A DNA stretch of 25,359 bases from Patescibacteria group bacterium (GCA_030916785.1 JAUPVY010000001.1:1-25359); one strand, 5' to 3'. Numbered from the stretch's first letter, positions 6,253 to 13,610 are shown. Program-made: numbers and translations. The notes: generated from the letters alone by a model not told the origin.

Positions 6253-7119
6253 TTATAATTTATATTCTCCCAACAAACCTTGTGGTCTATAAAGCATTAA
6301 TAATATCAAAATCAAACCATAAGTCACTTGTCGCATTTGAGCGGCAATATCACTTGGGAAACCAACAAAACGCAATGCCTCTGGCAAAATCACCAGACAA
6401 ACCACCCCTAAAACAACACCTTTGTTATTTGCCAGTCCACCGAGAATTATAATTGCCAAAATGAAAATGGATTCTGACAGTGCGAAGCTGGTGGGATCAA
6501 CATATGTAATATACGAAGCAAAAAGTGCTCCTGCAATAGAGGCAATCATCGCTCCAATGGCAAAAATAGTAAGTTTAAAAAATAATGTATTATACCCAAA
6601 AACTTCAATTGCTTTTTCATCCTCTCTTATAGCCTTAAGCACTCGCCCAAAAGATGAATTGGTTATAAATCGCGAAGTAAAATACACAGCTAATGCAAAA
6701 ATGATTACAAGAATAAGAAAAATTATATTTTCACCGAAATCCAATCCGAATAGTGATGGTTTTGAAATACCAGGAATACCAAGTGGTCCGCGAGTCAAAG
6801 ATTGCCAATTCAAAAATATGCTGTAAACAATAATATTAAAACCAAACGAACCGAGAGCAAAATAATCACCGTCAAATTTTGAAAGTACATAACCAATAGC
6901 AAGACTTACTACTCCAGTAATAATCATTCCAACAATAATAGAAAGAAAAAAATTCATCCCGAACGAAGTCAAAAGTATTGCTGTTGCATACGCACCAATA
7001 CCATAGAATGCCGCTTGTGTTATAGAAAGCAATCCTGTATATCCGACAATCAAATTAAGTGATAGTGCGAGTATAGAGTAAATTCCTATAAGGATCGCAA
7101 TATGTATTAAATAATCCAT
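6253..7119 (-). CDS. livM: Branched-chain amino-acid-type permease LivM
   Basis: A 288-aa polytopic membrane protein with about eight predicted helices. The family motif GYTGLLSITQAAFYGIGAYA lies near residues 26-45, and the EAA-like cytoplasmic loop is RVLKAIREDEKAIEVFGYN. It lacks the extra N-terminal helices of E. coli LivM and is the short form common in many bacteria. One base separates it from the livH stop, and the binding protein follows after 10 nt. It forms the heteromeric channel with LivH. No Shine-Dalgarno is seen, so translation probably depends on coupling. Confidence 0.92.
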   Translation of the reverse strand: MDYLIHIAILIGIYSILALSLNLIVGYTGLLSITQAAFYGIGAYATAILLTSFGMNFFLSIIVGMIITGVVSLAIGYVLSKFDGDYFALGSFGFNIIVYSIFLNWQSLTRGPLGIPGISKPSLFGLDFGENIIFLILVIIFALAVYFTSRFITNSSFGRVLKAIREDEKAIEVFGYNTLFFKLTIFAIGAMIASIAGALFASYITYVDPTSFALSESIFILAIIILGGLANNKGVVLGVVCLVILPEALRFVGFPSDIAAQMRQVTYGLILILLMLYRPQGLLGEYKL

Positions 7120-7120
7120 A

Positions 7121-7990
7121 TTATTGTTTTTTACCTAAAATTCCATTTGGACGAAACAACAGAAAGACAATGAGTACACTAAATGAAATTGCATCTTTCC
7201 ACTCTCCTGAGATTTTCCAAATTCCAAAATTTTCAATAAAACCGAGTAAAAATGATCCGAGTACACCCCCATAAATATTCCCAACACCGCCAATAATAGA
7301 AGCAATTACCCCTTTCAGTAGAAGTGAAAATCCCATTATTGGTTCAATACCAGTATCAAAGCCGACAAGTACTCCTGCCAGTCCAGCAATACATGACCCT
7401 ATAAAAAATACTTTGCTTATTATTCCGTCAGTATTTATACCAACCATCTTTGCTACTTCTGCATCATCTGAAACTGCTTTTATTGCTTTACCAAATTTTG
7501 TAAATCGTAAAGTCAAAACCAGAACAAACATGATTACAATACTAAGTGTAAGTGCTATGAGTTGAACCCCTGTAATTACTCCACCAAAAATTTGAAATGT
7601 TTGTGTATTTATTGTTGCAGGAAAAACTTGAAACTGACTTGAAAATAGAATTGCAATTATTGCCTGAAGTGTAGTCATAACACCGAGAGCAGCAACCATA
7701 AAAACCATACTCGATGCTTTTCTAGCTCGTAGTTTTTTATAAACTATTTTTTCAATTAGATAACCAACAAATCCAGCAACCAAAACTCCTAGAATAATGC
7801 TGATATAAATATTAAATCCAAGAGTACTTGAAAAATAAAAAACAGCGTATCCGCCAATTGCGGTAAGTACGCCATATCCCAGATCAAAAAATTTTGCAGT
7901 ACCGTAGATGAGATTAAAACCGAGAGCAACCATCGAATAAATAGCACCGGCAATAATACTATTCACAATGAGTTGTGGGACGATTTCCAT
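7121..7990 (-). CDS. livH: Branched-chain amino-acid-type permease LivH
   Basis: A 289-aa membrane protein with about eight helices. Family features are GAIYSMVALGFNLIYGTAKF near the N-terminus, the loop FGKAIKAVSDDAEVAKMVGI that contacts the ATPase, and a C-terminal GVVGN-type segment (IGGVGNIYGGVLG). It is the first gene of the five-gene operon and has its own leaderless-type box TGTTATATT ending 6 nt before the ATG, downstream of the terminator that closes the monocistronic binding-protein gene. This separates abundant binding protein from the lower-level membrane parts. Confidence 0.92.
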   Translation of the reverse strand: MEIVPQLIVNSIIAGAIYSMVALGFNLIYGTAKFFDLGYGVLTAIGGYAVFYFSSTLGFNIYISIILGVLVAGFVGYLIEKIVYKKLRARKASSMVFMVAALGVMTTLQAIIAILFSSQFQVFPATINTQTFQIFGGVITGVQLIALTLSIVIMFVLVLTLRFTKFGKAIKAVSDDAEVAKMVGINTDGIISKVFFIGSCIAGLAGVLVGFDTGIEPIMGFSLLLKGVIASIIGGVGNIYGGVLGSFLLGFIENFGIWKISGEWKDAISFSVLIVFLLFRPNGILGKKQ

Positions 7991-7996
7991 TACTTA

Positions 7997-8002
7997 AATA
8001 TA
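7997..8002 (-). promoter_or_regulatory. Leaderless -10 box (TGTTATATT) of livH
   Basis: Minus-strand TATATT with a preceding TGT, 6 nt before the livH ATG. No Shine-Dalgarno. Confidence 0.6.
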
Positions 8003-8023
8003 ACAAAACTAGCCATTTTCCTC

Positions 8024-8058
8024 AACATAAAAACCCGCCCGAGGCGAGTCTTTATGTT
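8024..8058 (-). terminator. Terminator between binding protein and livH
   Basis: On the minus strand ACTCGCC pairs with GGCGGGT (one mismatch) around TCG, followed by TTTTTATG; the outer AACATAAA/TTTATGTT arms extend the stem to 8024-8058. It lies 16 nt after the binding-protein stop. The imperfect stem may allow read-through into livH. Confidence 0.8.
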
Positions 8059-8074
8059 TCAAATTTATTAAATT

Positions 8075-9163
8075 TTAGTATTCTGCTTTTACATATTGCT
8101 GATTTTTTGCCATCTGTAATTCAAGTTGGTAAACAACCGTTCTGTCTTCCAAGAAACTAAAGTTTTCAATAGCTGGATTCTTATATTTGTAATTAAAAAC
8201 TGCTGTCTTTGAGCCTTTTCCTGGATTTTCTTCCATAGCCTTAACTACATAAGTAGTCATGTCATAACCTAAAGCAGAAACATAATCTGGAGTGCCACTA
8301 AATTTTGCTTTATACATTGATGTATAATCCGAAGAAAATTGACTTGGAGCAATGCCTGGGGCAAAAGTTCCTTCCCCAAAAGATCCGAATTTCTCTAGGT
8401 TTTTATTGTCAACATCAACGAAAGTAATTGCTGTTCCTTTGAATCCAAGTTCTCGCAACTGTTTTACCACAGTCAAAGCATCAACCGGGTTATCCATCGT
8501 GACAAAAACTGAATCTGCTTTACTGGCAATTATTTTTGTAGCAAAAGTTCTATAATCACCGTTTGCATTTGGCACAAGTTCATTATAAACAACCGTGTAG
8601 CCAGCTGACGGTGCTTTTCTGACCATAGCATCTCGTGAATTTATTCCAAAATCACTGTTTGCATCTACAAGAGCCATCGTTTTAATACCTTTTTTCTGAA
8701 TCATAGGTACAACAGTATCAAGTTGTTTATCCGCGTTTGGGTAACCACAAAAAACGTTTGTGAGAGGCTTAAATGAATCACTACAGAAAGAGAAAGAAAA
8801 TACATCTTTATTTTCTTTCAAGGCAAGTGGGGCAACAGCAATTGTTTCGTCTGGTGAATATGTACCTATAATTACATCAACCTTATCTACATTCAAAAGT
8901 TTTGAAGCAGCACTTACTGCATCTGTTGGCTTTGAGTGGCTATCCTCCACAACAAATTTAACACCTTCCTTTTCTAACTGTGCTTGTGCAAGTTGAACAC
9001 CTTGATACAACTTTTCACCAGTTATAGAAAGATCGCCAGTGAGAGGGAGAATAACTCCAACCTTCAAACCAGATCCTTTAGTTGATGTAGGTTTATTTTT
9101 GAAAAAATAAATTCCTCCAACTACCACCAAAATAATAACTAAAATACCAACTATTTTTTTCAT
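8075..9163 (-). CDS. livK: Branched-chain amino-acid-type binding protein (first copy)
   Basis: A 362-aa type I solute-binding protein. The N-terminal helix (residues about 3-21) lacks a lipobox cysteine, so membrane anchoring by an uncleaved helix is likely. The body opens LKVGVILPLTGDLSITGEK, a typical LivK start, followed by VDVIIGTYSPDETIAVAP (ligand-site serine/threonine region) and FGINSRDAM in the hinge region. It is transcribed alone from a TATAAT box (9170-9175, minus) 6 nt before the ATG, and is ended by the hairpin at 8024-8058, upstream of the permease operon. The ligand could be a branched-chain amino acid, another amino acid or an amide. Confidence 0.9.
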   Translation of the reverse strand: MKKIVGILVIILVVVGGIYFFKNKPTSTKGSGLKVGVILPLTGDLSITGEKLYQGVQLAQAQLEKEGVKFVVEDSHSKPTDAVSAASKLLNVDKVDVIIGTYSPDETIAVAPLALKENKDVFSFSFCSDSFKPLTNVFCGYPNADKQLDTVVPMIQKKGIKTMALVDANSDFGINSRDAMVRKAPSAGYTVVYNELVPNANGDYRTFATKIIASKADSVFVTMDNPVDALTVVKQLRELGFKGTAITFVDVDNKNLEKFGSFGEGTFAPGIAPSQFSSDYTSMYKAKFSGTPDYVSALGYDMTTYVVKAMEENPGKGSKTAVFNYKYKNPAIENFSFLEDRTVVYQLELQMAKNQQYVKAEY

Positions 9164-9169
9164 ATTATA

Positions 9170-9175
9170 ATTATA
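9170..9175 (-). promoter_or_regulatory. Leaderless -10 box of first binding-protein gene
   Basis: Minus-strand TATAAT with 6 nt to the ATG at 9163. A second possible box, TTTGATATACT, lies further upstream near 9216-9226, so two start sites are possible. Confidence 0.55.
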
Positions 9176-9247
9176 AATAGGTTAGTTAATAAATTATATA
9201 AAATTCTACTAACCAGTATATCAAAAAGTGGACATATTTATCAATGT

Positions 9248-9346
9248 CCGCCCGAGCCCCTCCGTCTCCATACCAATCCAAAGGAATCCGCGCGAAACAA
9301 ACCTTGCATGGATACGGCGGAGGGGGCGAGGGCGGACACGGAACAG
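9248..9346. repeat. 99-bp inverted repeat, copy B
   Basis: Exact reverse complement of 1-99. The unit continues as a palindrome: TGTCCGCCC at 9245-9253 faces GGGCGGACA at 9330-9338. It marks the right edge of the island holding the ncRNA, lipoprotein cassette and transporter. Confidence 0.9.
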
Positions 9347-9584
9347 CGGGAACGGAGCCGAGCACCGGTACTCCGGTGCTTGGGCGGAGTGGACGCTGTG
9401 CCGTGGCGGAATTCCGTCGTTACATTTTAAAATTTTGTCGGAAATAGTTTCTAACTTGGTCGTATAGAGTAGCCCTTCGTCACTTTGTTCCTCATGGCCT
9501 TCGGCCGTGAGATATAAGTGAGACGAAGGTACTGATGCTGAGCAACGCGAAGCAGAAGTATCTTCCGGTTTTTATATCCTCCCT
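9347..9584. other. Hairpin-rich non-coding stretch
   Basis: No gene seen. AGCACCGG/CCGGTGCT (9361-9368/9373-9380) forms a perfect hairpin with a TACT loop. CCTTCGTCACTT (9474-9485) pairs with 9516-9529 (2-nt bulge) and encloses a second stem, CTCA/TGAG plus GGCC/GGCC with loop TTC (9491-9511). Base composition is GC-rich up to about 9420, then AT-rich. It may be repeat debris or a structured RNA upstream of the GIY-YIG gene. Confidence 0.55.
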
Positions 9585-9830
9585 ATGTACTATACATACA
9601 TTCTAGAATGTGCGGATAAATCTTTTTATGTAGGTAGTACGAATGATTTGAATAGAAGGATTTTCCAACATAATAACAGTAAAAGTGGAGCACATTATAC
9701 AAAAATAAGAAGACCAGTCATTCTAATATATTCAGAAAAGTTTGATACACTGATTGAAGCCCGAAGGCGAGAATCTGAAATCAAAGGTTGGCGCAGAGAA
9801 AAGAAATTGAAATTAATAAAGTCTGGCTAG
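9585..9830 (+). CDS. Short GIY-YIG nuclease-family protein
   Basis: An 81-aa single-domain protein of the UPF0213/YhbQ-like GIY-YIG class. The YTYIL and YVGST strands form the GIY-YIG pair (residues 3-7 and 15-19), followed by LNRRIFQHN with the catalytic arginine, and IEARRRESEIKGW supplying the metal-binding glutamate. Family members of this size are common in CPR genomes and also accompany mobile regions. It stands alone between the hairpin-rich stretch and the membrane-protein pair. The role is probably DNA processing; the substrate is unknown. Confidence 0.88.
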   Translation: MYYTYILECADKSFYVGSTNDLNRRIFQHNNSKSGAHYTKIRRPVILIYSEKFDTLIEARRRESEIKGWRREKKLKLIKSG

Positions 9831-9966
9831 TCATCCTGTAAGTTGTTCAAGACCTATCAATATAATGCACATACTTAAAACAGGTATTGAGTGTTTACAA
9901 GAGATTATATTGTATTTATGGTGCTTAATAAAAAGAACATGGGAATCCTTTTCTTTTATCAAAATT

Positions 9967-10584
9967 ATGAAAAATAAATTAATTATCAAAACTGTAGTTA
10001 TTTTTTTCTTTATTATTTCTTCCTTTTTGATGATGTATCCTGCATGTAAATCTTTAGTCATTAATGGTGGTTTAGGTTCTGGTAATTCTGTGGTTTTTTC
10101 TGTTAATTCACAAAATATTCAATCTATTCTCCGTCCGGTTGGTTTTCCAATAATATCAGAATTTGAAAGTTACAATATTGATATCTCTAATCTAAATAAT
10201 AAATATGATATTTCTTACATACTAACCTTCGATGATAATGATCCTATATTAAATTATATAGATAATATTGCCAGTTCATCAGAAGTAGGTATGACTGATA
10301 AAATAAATTTTCCAATAGCCCCTGGAAAATCTTACAAGGTCAAAGATATACCAATAAATATAGCAATGACAGATAAATTCGGAAGTCTGTCATTATGTGG
10401 GTTTAATTCTGCTACATCTAATTGTCCAAATAATCTAGAACAACTTATGGAAATAAGTCAAAAAAATATAAAAATTTTTGCTTGCCCTAATATTGAGCAT
10501 AGAATCTTAATTGTTGAGTTTATCTTAATTTGTGTGTTTTGGGTTTTGGCATTTAATAGTTTTTATGAATTTTTGAAGAATTAA
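9967..10584 (+). CDS. Two-TM membrane protein of unknown function
   Basis: A 205-aa protein in this reading: N-terminal helix (residues about 8-29), a roughly 140-residue extracytoplasmic region with few cysteines (CGFNSATSNC forms a likely pair), and a C-terminal helix (about 180-200). The frame is open from an ATG at 9865, but that ATG lies inside a TATAAT box (9861-9866), so transcription starts after it. The ATG at 9967, which begins MKNKLI followed directly by the signal-like helix, is preferred. It is very AT-rich. The next gene begins 4 nt after its stop, so the two form an operon. No recognisable family. Confidence 0.6.
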   Translation: MKNKLIIKTVVIFFFIISSFLMMYPACKSLVINGGLGSGNSVVFSVNSQNIQSILRPVGFPIISEFESYNIDISNLNNKYDISYILTFDDNDPILNYIDNIASSSEVGMTDKINFPIAPGKSYKVKDIPINIAMTDKFGSLSLCGFNSATSNCPNNLEQLMEISQKNIKIFACPNIEHRILIVEFILICVFWVLAFNSFYEFLKN

Positions 10585-10588
10585 AATA

Positions 10589-11203
10589 ATGGAAGATTAC
10601 TGGTATTACACCCTAAGTGCCATTCCTCAAACACTTGCTGCGGTAATTGCGTTGGCCGCTGCTTTTACTACACTGAAACTAGATTATATTTCAAAAATAA
10701 TAAAAGAAACCAGAATAGATTTACGTAGGTTTATATTGTTAACAACATCAAAGTTAGATATAAAAGAAATACACACAATTGAGCCATTAAGTGATAAGGA
10801 GTTTCTTAAAGTTTTTAAGGAGGGCCTATCATCCTTAGATGAGCACAATCATCAATTAGGATTAACATCTGACATGTTTAATAAGTATTCAGATGAAATG
10901 TTTAGAATAATCAATAAAGATTGGAACAGTAGATATGGTCCAGATGATTTTAGAGTTTTCGGTTATTTAAAGATGAAAAAGGAAATTTTTGAGAAATTGA
11001 TAGAACAAAAAGATGAGATAATTTATTTGATGACATCTAGTTTAATTTTAGTTGGTTTTGTAATAACAGTATCACTGATAATATTACCATCCTACAATTG
11101 TTTTAATGGTTCAAAATTATTAGTGTATGGTATTGTTACAGGCTCTGTTATAAGTATTATAGTAACAATATTGAGTATTTTGAAAATAGTGAAGAGTGAG
11201 TAG
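10589..11203 (+). CDS. Three-TM membrane protein of unknown function
   Basis: A 204-aa protein. Helix 1 covers residues about 8-28 (IPQTLAAVIALAAAF), then a charged helical cytoplasmic region of about 110 residues with many Lys/Glu, then two closely spaced helices near 147-167 and 174-196. There is no enzyme motif. It is coupled to the preceding two-TM gene and together they look like a small membrane complex. The N-terminal helix plus long charged linker recalls sensor or effector membrane proteins of accessory regions, but nothing specific supports a defence role. Confidence 0.7.
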   Translation: MEDYWYYTLSAIPQTLAAVIALAAAFTTLKLDYISKIIKETRIDLRRFILLTTSKLDIKEIHTIEPLSDKEFLKVFKEGLSSLDEHNHQLGLTSDMFNKYSDEMFRIINKDWNSRYGPDDFRVFGYLKMKKEIFEKLIEQKDEIIYLMTSSLILVGFVITVSLIILPSYNCFNGSKLLVYGIVTGSVISIIVTILSILKIVKSE

Positions 11204-11211
11204 TAGAAATA

Positions 11212-11374
11212 GGAAATAGGGATAAGTCCAATTTAATAACAAAATCTGTGGCATATTAATTTAATATCAGAAATACTAGAAGTTCCTATTTGGTTAATAC
11301 AGTAAAGAAACAGGGAAGACCGAAAAAATCATGACACTTAGAATGACAAATAATTGGACTTATCGCTATTTTCC
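11212..11374. repeat. About 160-bp element with imperfect terminal inverted repeats
   Basis: GATAAGTCCAATT (11221-11233) is perfectly complementary to 11352-11364. After one mismatch the pairing continues as GGAAATAG (11212-11219) against CTATTTTCC (11366-11374) with a single bulge. The interior is AT-rich and has no gene. The form suits either a MITE-like element or a long hairpin RNA; no target-site duplication is obvious. The rest of 11204-11438 holds nothing else I recognise. Confidence 0.65.
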
Positions 11375-11438
11375 ATTTTCTCGAAAAGCCTTAAAAATAA
11401 GGATATTTTTCAATAACCAAATTACTCAATAAAAATAC

Positions 11439-11467
11439 TTGACAATATATTACTATGGTGGTATTAT
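11439..11467 (+). promoter_or_regulatory. Sigma70-type promoter of GC-rich gene pair
   Basis: TTGACA (11439-11444), spacer 17, TATTAT (11462-11467). The 5' UTR is about 50 nt and ends in AAAGGAG (11511-11517). Confidence 0.8.
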
Positions 11468-11524
11468 TATGTTGGCAAGTTCCTTACAGGACTTCCGAAT
11501 ATACATATATAAAGGAGCAGTATC

Positions 11525-11800
11525 ATGATCGCTACCGCTACGAGTGAATACCTCACCCTGTCGGGAGACACAGTTCACGTTGTCCTTGCTTCCGCAACCT
11601 ACGAGGGTGAAAAAATCCTGGATTGTCAGGAAATCAACGTTCGGCACCAGAAGGATGAGCTCAAGAAGCTCCTGGCTGAAGGTTGGAAACTCGTCACCAT
11701 CGCTTGGGTTCGTGACGAACACACCAATTACGGGCACGAACCTGCTGTCAACCATGTCCTGAGGGCCGTCGTAGTTCAGACGCAGAAGGAAGGAAACTAA
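11525..11800 (+). CDS. Small protein of unknown function, GC-rich gene
   Basis: A 91-aa soluble protein. The segment LKKLLAEGWKLVTIAWV resembles the core of DUF4177-like small proteins, which carry an L-x-x-x-G-A-E-G-W-E-L-V block, but the match is only by eye. Codon use is G/C-ending, unlike the neighbours. The ribosome site AAAGGAG-N7 ends in GTATC before the ATG; the micropeptide 1 site likewise ends in GTATC after AAAGGAG, which links the two GC-rich units. The next gene starts 1 nt after the stop. It is transcribed from the TTGACA promoter at 11439. Confidence 0.7.
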   Translation: MIATATSEYLTLSGDTVHVVLASATYEGEKILDCQEINVRHQKDELKKLLAEGWKLVTIAWVRDEHTNYGHEPAVNHVLRAVVVQTQKEGN

Positions 11801-11801
11801 C

Positions 11802-12164
11802 ATGGGAAAAGCAGGAGTCGAACCTGAAGTTCGCTACAACGTCCATTGTGTGGATTGCGGCAGTGTCTGGCAGCCACTTACCAAGAGTCCGCTCTGGTGG
11901 GCAGCCAAGCAACGGGCGGAAAAAGGTTTTCTCGATGCTCTTCATGTCAGCGGCAAGAAGTGCGGCTGCGTGAAAGAAGAGAGACAACCCAACGCTCCGT
12001 TCCGAGTCTTCGGCTACGATTTCGAGTGCCGAGACTTTGATATCCCATTCACTAACTTTGTGGGTGCCGTCAAGGCATTCATCGAGGCGAACAAGAACGG
12101 TGATGTCGTGTTTATCCAGGGAGTTTCGAGCTGTGTTGAACAGAGACTCAAGATGATTTTCTAA
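11802..12164 (+). CDS. Cysteine-rich (zinc-ribbon-like) small protein, GC-rich gene
   Basis: A 120-aa soluble protein. Cys16 and Cys19 (HCVDCG) plus Cys54 and Cys56 (KKCGC) could bind one zinc. The middle is aromatic and basic (PLWWAAKQRAEKGF), and the C-terminal half is a compact domain with a further two cysteines. The reading frame begins 1 nt after the upstream gene, with AAGGAA overlapping that gene's end, so the two are coupled. Its GC-rich codons match its partner. No family recognised. Four-cysteine layouts like this often bind RNA or DNA, but that is inference. Confidence 0.7.
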   Translation: MGKAGVEPEVRYNVHCVDCGSVWQPLTKSPLWWAAKQRAEKGFLDALHVSGKKCGCVKEERQPNAPFRVFGYDFECRDFDIPFTNFVGAVKAFIEANKNGDVVFIQGVSSCVEQRLKMIF

Positions 12165-12168
12165 ACAG

Positions 12169-12218
12169 CCGCTTCACCACAGAGACCGCTTCATTGCAGT
12201 CTCGGGTGAGGCGGTTTT
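12169..12218 (+). terminator. Terminator of GC-rich gene pair
   Basis: CCGCTTCACC (12169-12178) pairs with GGTGAGGCGG (12205-12214), one G-U pair. An inner stem GAGAC/GTCTC (12182-12186/12199-12203) follows, then TTTTCTGTTGTC. It begins a few bases after the stop codon. Confidence 0.85.
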
Positions 12219-12291
12219 CTGTTGTCTAAAACTGAATTGTTTGAATATTCCTCCAGATGGACAACGCCGAATTTTAGCCATATTTCTCACT

Positions 12292-12335
12292 GTATAATTT
12301 TCTATATGTCCGGTGTTTTGAAACTTTGATATACT
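12292..12335 (+). repeat. Promoter-bearing repeat, copy 1
   Basis: Aligns without gaps with 14530-14573 at 35 of 44 positions. It ends in TATACT (12330-12335), whose last base is 6 nt before the ATG at 12342, so the repeat carries a leaderless promoter. Confidence 0.65.
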
Positions 12336-12341
12336 TAGACG

Positions 12342-12803
12342 ATGGAACAGAATCCAGAAATTAAACCACTTACATTTGATACATATCTCGCTGTTATTGA
12401 AAACAGTGTCGGTTCTTATATGTTTAAGAATTTATATATTTCAGTAGACGGAGAGAAAAAAGATGCGACTGAAGACGGATGGCTTTCATGTGCGTTTTAT
12501 GCCTCTTCTATTTTATATTTATTTAAATATATAACAGATATGCATGCGACAGTTAGTTCGACGGTGAAGGATCTGATAGGATCTGGATGGATTGAAATTT
12601 CTGAACCTGTAATTGGGAGTGTGATTGTTTGGAAATCAGGTGAGAATACAAATAATCATCGTCACATTGGTTTTTATGTGGGAGATGGTCTGGCAATAAG
12701 TAATGATTCACAGAAAAAACATCCATGGAAAGGGGATTGGAAATTTAATGGGAAAAGGGAAGTCGAAATGGTTCTTTGGAATCCTGATATTATGAAGAGA
12801 TAA
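12342..12803 (+). CDS. NlpC/P60-like or CHAP-like papain-fold hydrolase
   Basis: A 153-aa protein. Cys50 in GWLSCAFYAS sits at the start of a helix, as in papain-like amidases. His108 in HRHIGFYVGDG opens a strand in the way the catalytic histidine does in NlpC/P60 proteins, and ISND follows as a possible third polar residue. GSVIVWKSG ahead of it matches the usual strand. No signal peptide, so it would act inside the cell unless exported with a phage-like or other system; family members usually cut peptidoglycan peptides. Leaderless start from TATACT at 12330-12335. The family call rests on motif layout, not on strong identity. Confidence 0.65.
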   Translation: MEQNPEIKPLTFDTYLAVIENSVGSYMFKNLYISVDGEKKDATEDGWLSCAFYASSILYLFKYITDMHATVSSTVKDLIGSGWIEISEPVIGSVIVWKSGENTNNHRHIGFYVGDGLAISNDSQKKHPWKGDWKFNGKREVEMVLWNPDIMKR

Positions 12804-12875
12804 AGACTCCGTTTTGTGTTAGACGTCCAACCCTTTTATATTGCTGAAAAAATATCTGACCCATATTAAATTAAG

Positions 12876-12941
12876 AATCTTATCCTTATGTACCAAGGTA
12901 TATTTTTATATCTACCAGATACTTTAGTATTTTGATACAAT
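12876..12941 (+). repeat. Promoter-bearing repeat, copy 2
   Basis: Aligns without gaps with 14508-14573 at 52 of 66 positions. Similarity extends upstream through CTGAC...TATTAAATTAAG (from 12856 and 14489) with a 1-nt gap. It ends in TACAAT (12936-12941), which lies in register with the -10 boxes of the other copies. Confidence 0.75.
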
Positions 12942-12948
12942 GTTTAAT

Positions 12949-13569
12949 ATGAATCTAAAAGAAACTTACAATAAATATATGGAACAAATCCTAGGTTTAC
13001 CAAACACTCCAGCAGAAAACTACGAGAAAAAATTTTCAAGATATATGGAATATTTCTCTTTAACTGATGAGGATCTAAATGATTCTATATTAGATGTGGG
13101 TTCGGGTTCTGGAGATTTTATAAAATATGTTAGAAATAAATTTAATAATACTCATGCTTTTGCTGTAGATAAAAGTGAGTCCAGAATGAAGCATGGTGGA
13201 GAGGGTATGGTTATTGCTGACGGCTTATCCTTGCCGTTTCCAGATAATACTTTTCAAACAGTCACGGCAAGAAATTTTATACCAATGTTTGTAAGTGAGC
13301 CAGAAAAGAGTAAAAAAGCAATCTACGAATTGATACGGGTTTGTAAGTCTCAAGGTAAAGTCATGGCTGATATTTCCTTGCCTGAAGGTGAAATTGAAGA
13401 ATCAAATAAAGCAATGTACAAAGGTAACATTAATTTTGCTAATTTTTTTGATGCTCGCATAAAAGGGGGAATAGAACTAGAGATGTTTTTTGAGGATTTG
13501 AAAAAAGAAGGTTATGATCTTGGAATTAAGAAAGGAAAAGAGTTTATTTTAACTATCCATAAACCTTAA
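12949..13569 (+). CDS. Class I SAM-dependent methyltransferase
   Basis: A 206-aa protein in this reading. Motif I is ILDVGSGSGDF (residues about 47-57), the acidic residue ending strand 2 is in AVDKSESRM, and LPFPDNTFQTV is the usual Methyltransf_11 motif before strand 4. The upstream ATG at 12940 overlaps the -10 box TACAAT, so it would not be in the transcript; the ATG at 12949 lies 7 nt after the box and fits the leaderless pattern of the neighbours. No substrate clue; it is flanked by unrelated genes. The C-terminal half is short and helical. Confidence 0.8.
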   Translation: MNLKETYNKYMEQILGLPNTPAENYEKKFSRYMEYFSLTDEDLNDSILDVGSGSGDFIKYVRNKFNNTHAFAVDKSESRMKHGGEGMVIADGLSLPFPDNTFQTVTARNFIPMFVSEPEKSKKAIYELIRVCKSQGKVMADISLPEGEIEESNKAMYKGNINFANFFDARIKGGIELEMFFEDLKKEGYDLGIKKGKEFILTIHKP

Positions 13570-13598
13570 ACAGGTTCCAACGTCGTACATTTTTTTGA

Positions 13599-13604
13599 TA
13601 TAAT
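13599..13604 (+). promoter_or_regulatory. Leaderless -10 box (TGATATAAT)
   Basis: TATAAT with an extended TGA in front, 6 nt before the ATG at 13611. Confidence 0.7.
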
Positions 13605-13610
13605 AACTAC

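Noticed and set aside
9228..9467. 79-codon frame across repeat copy B
   Set aside because: It is a translation of the palindromic repeat and hairpins (Arg/Gly-rich) with no conserved feature.
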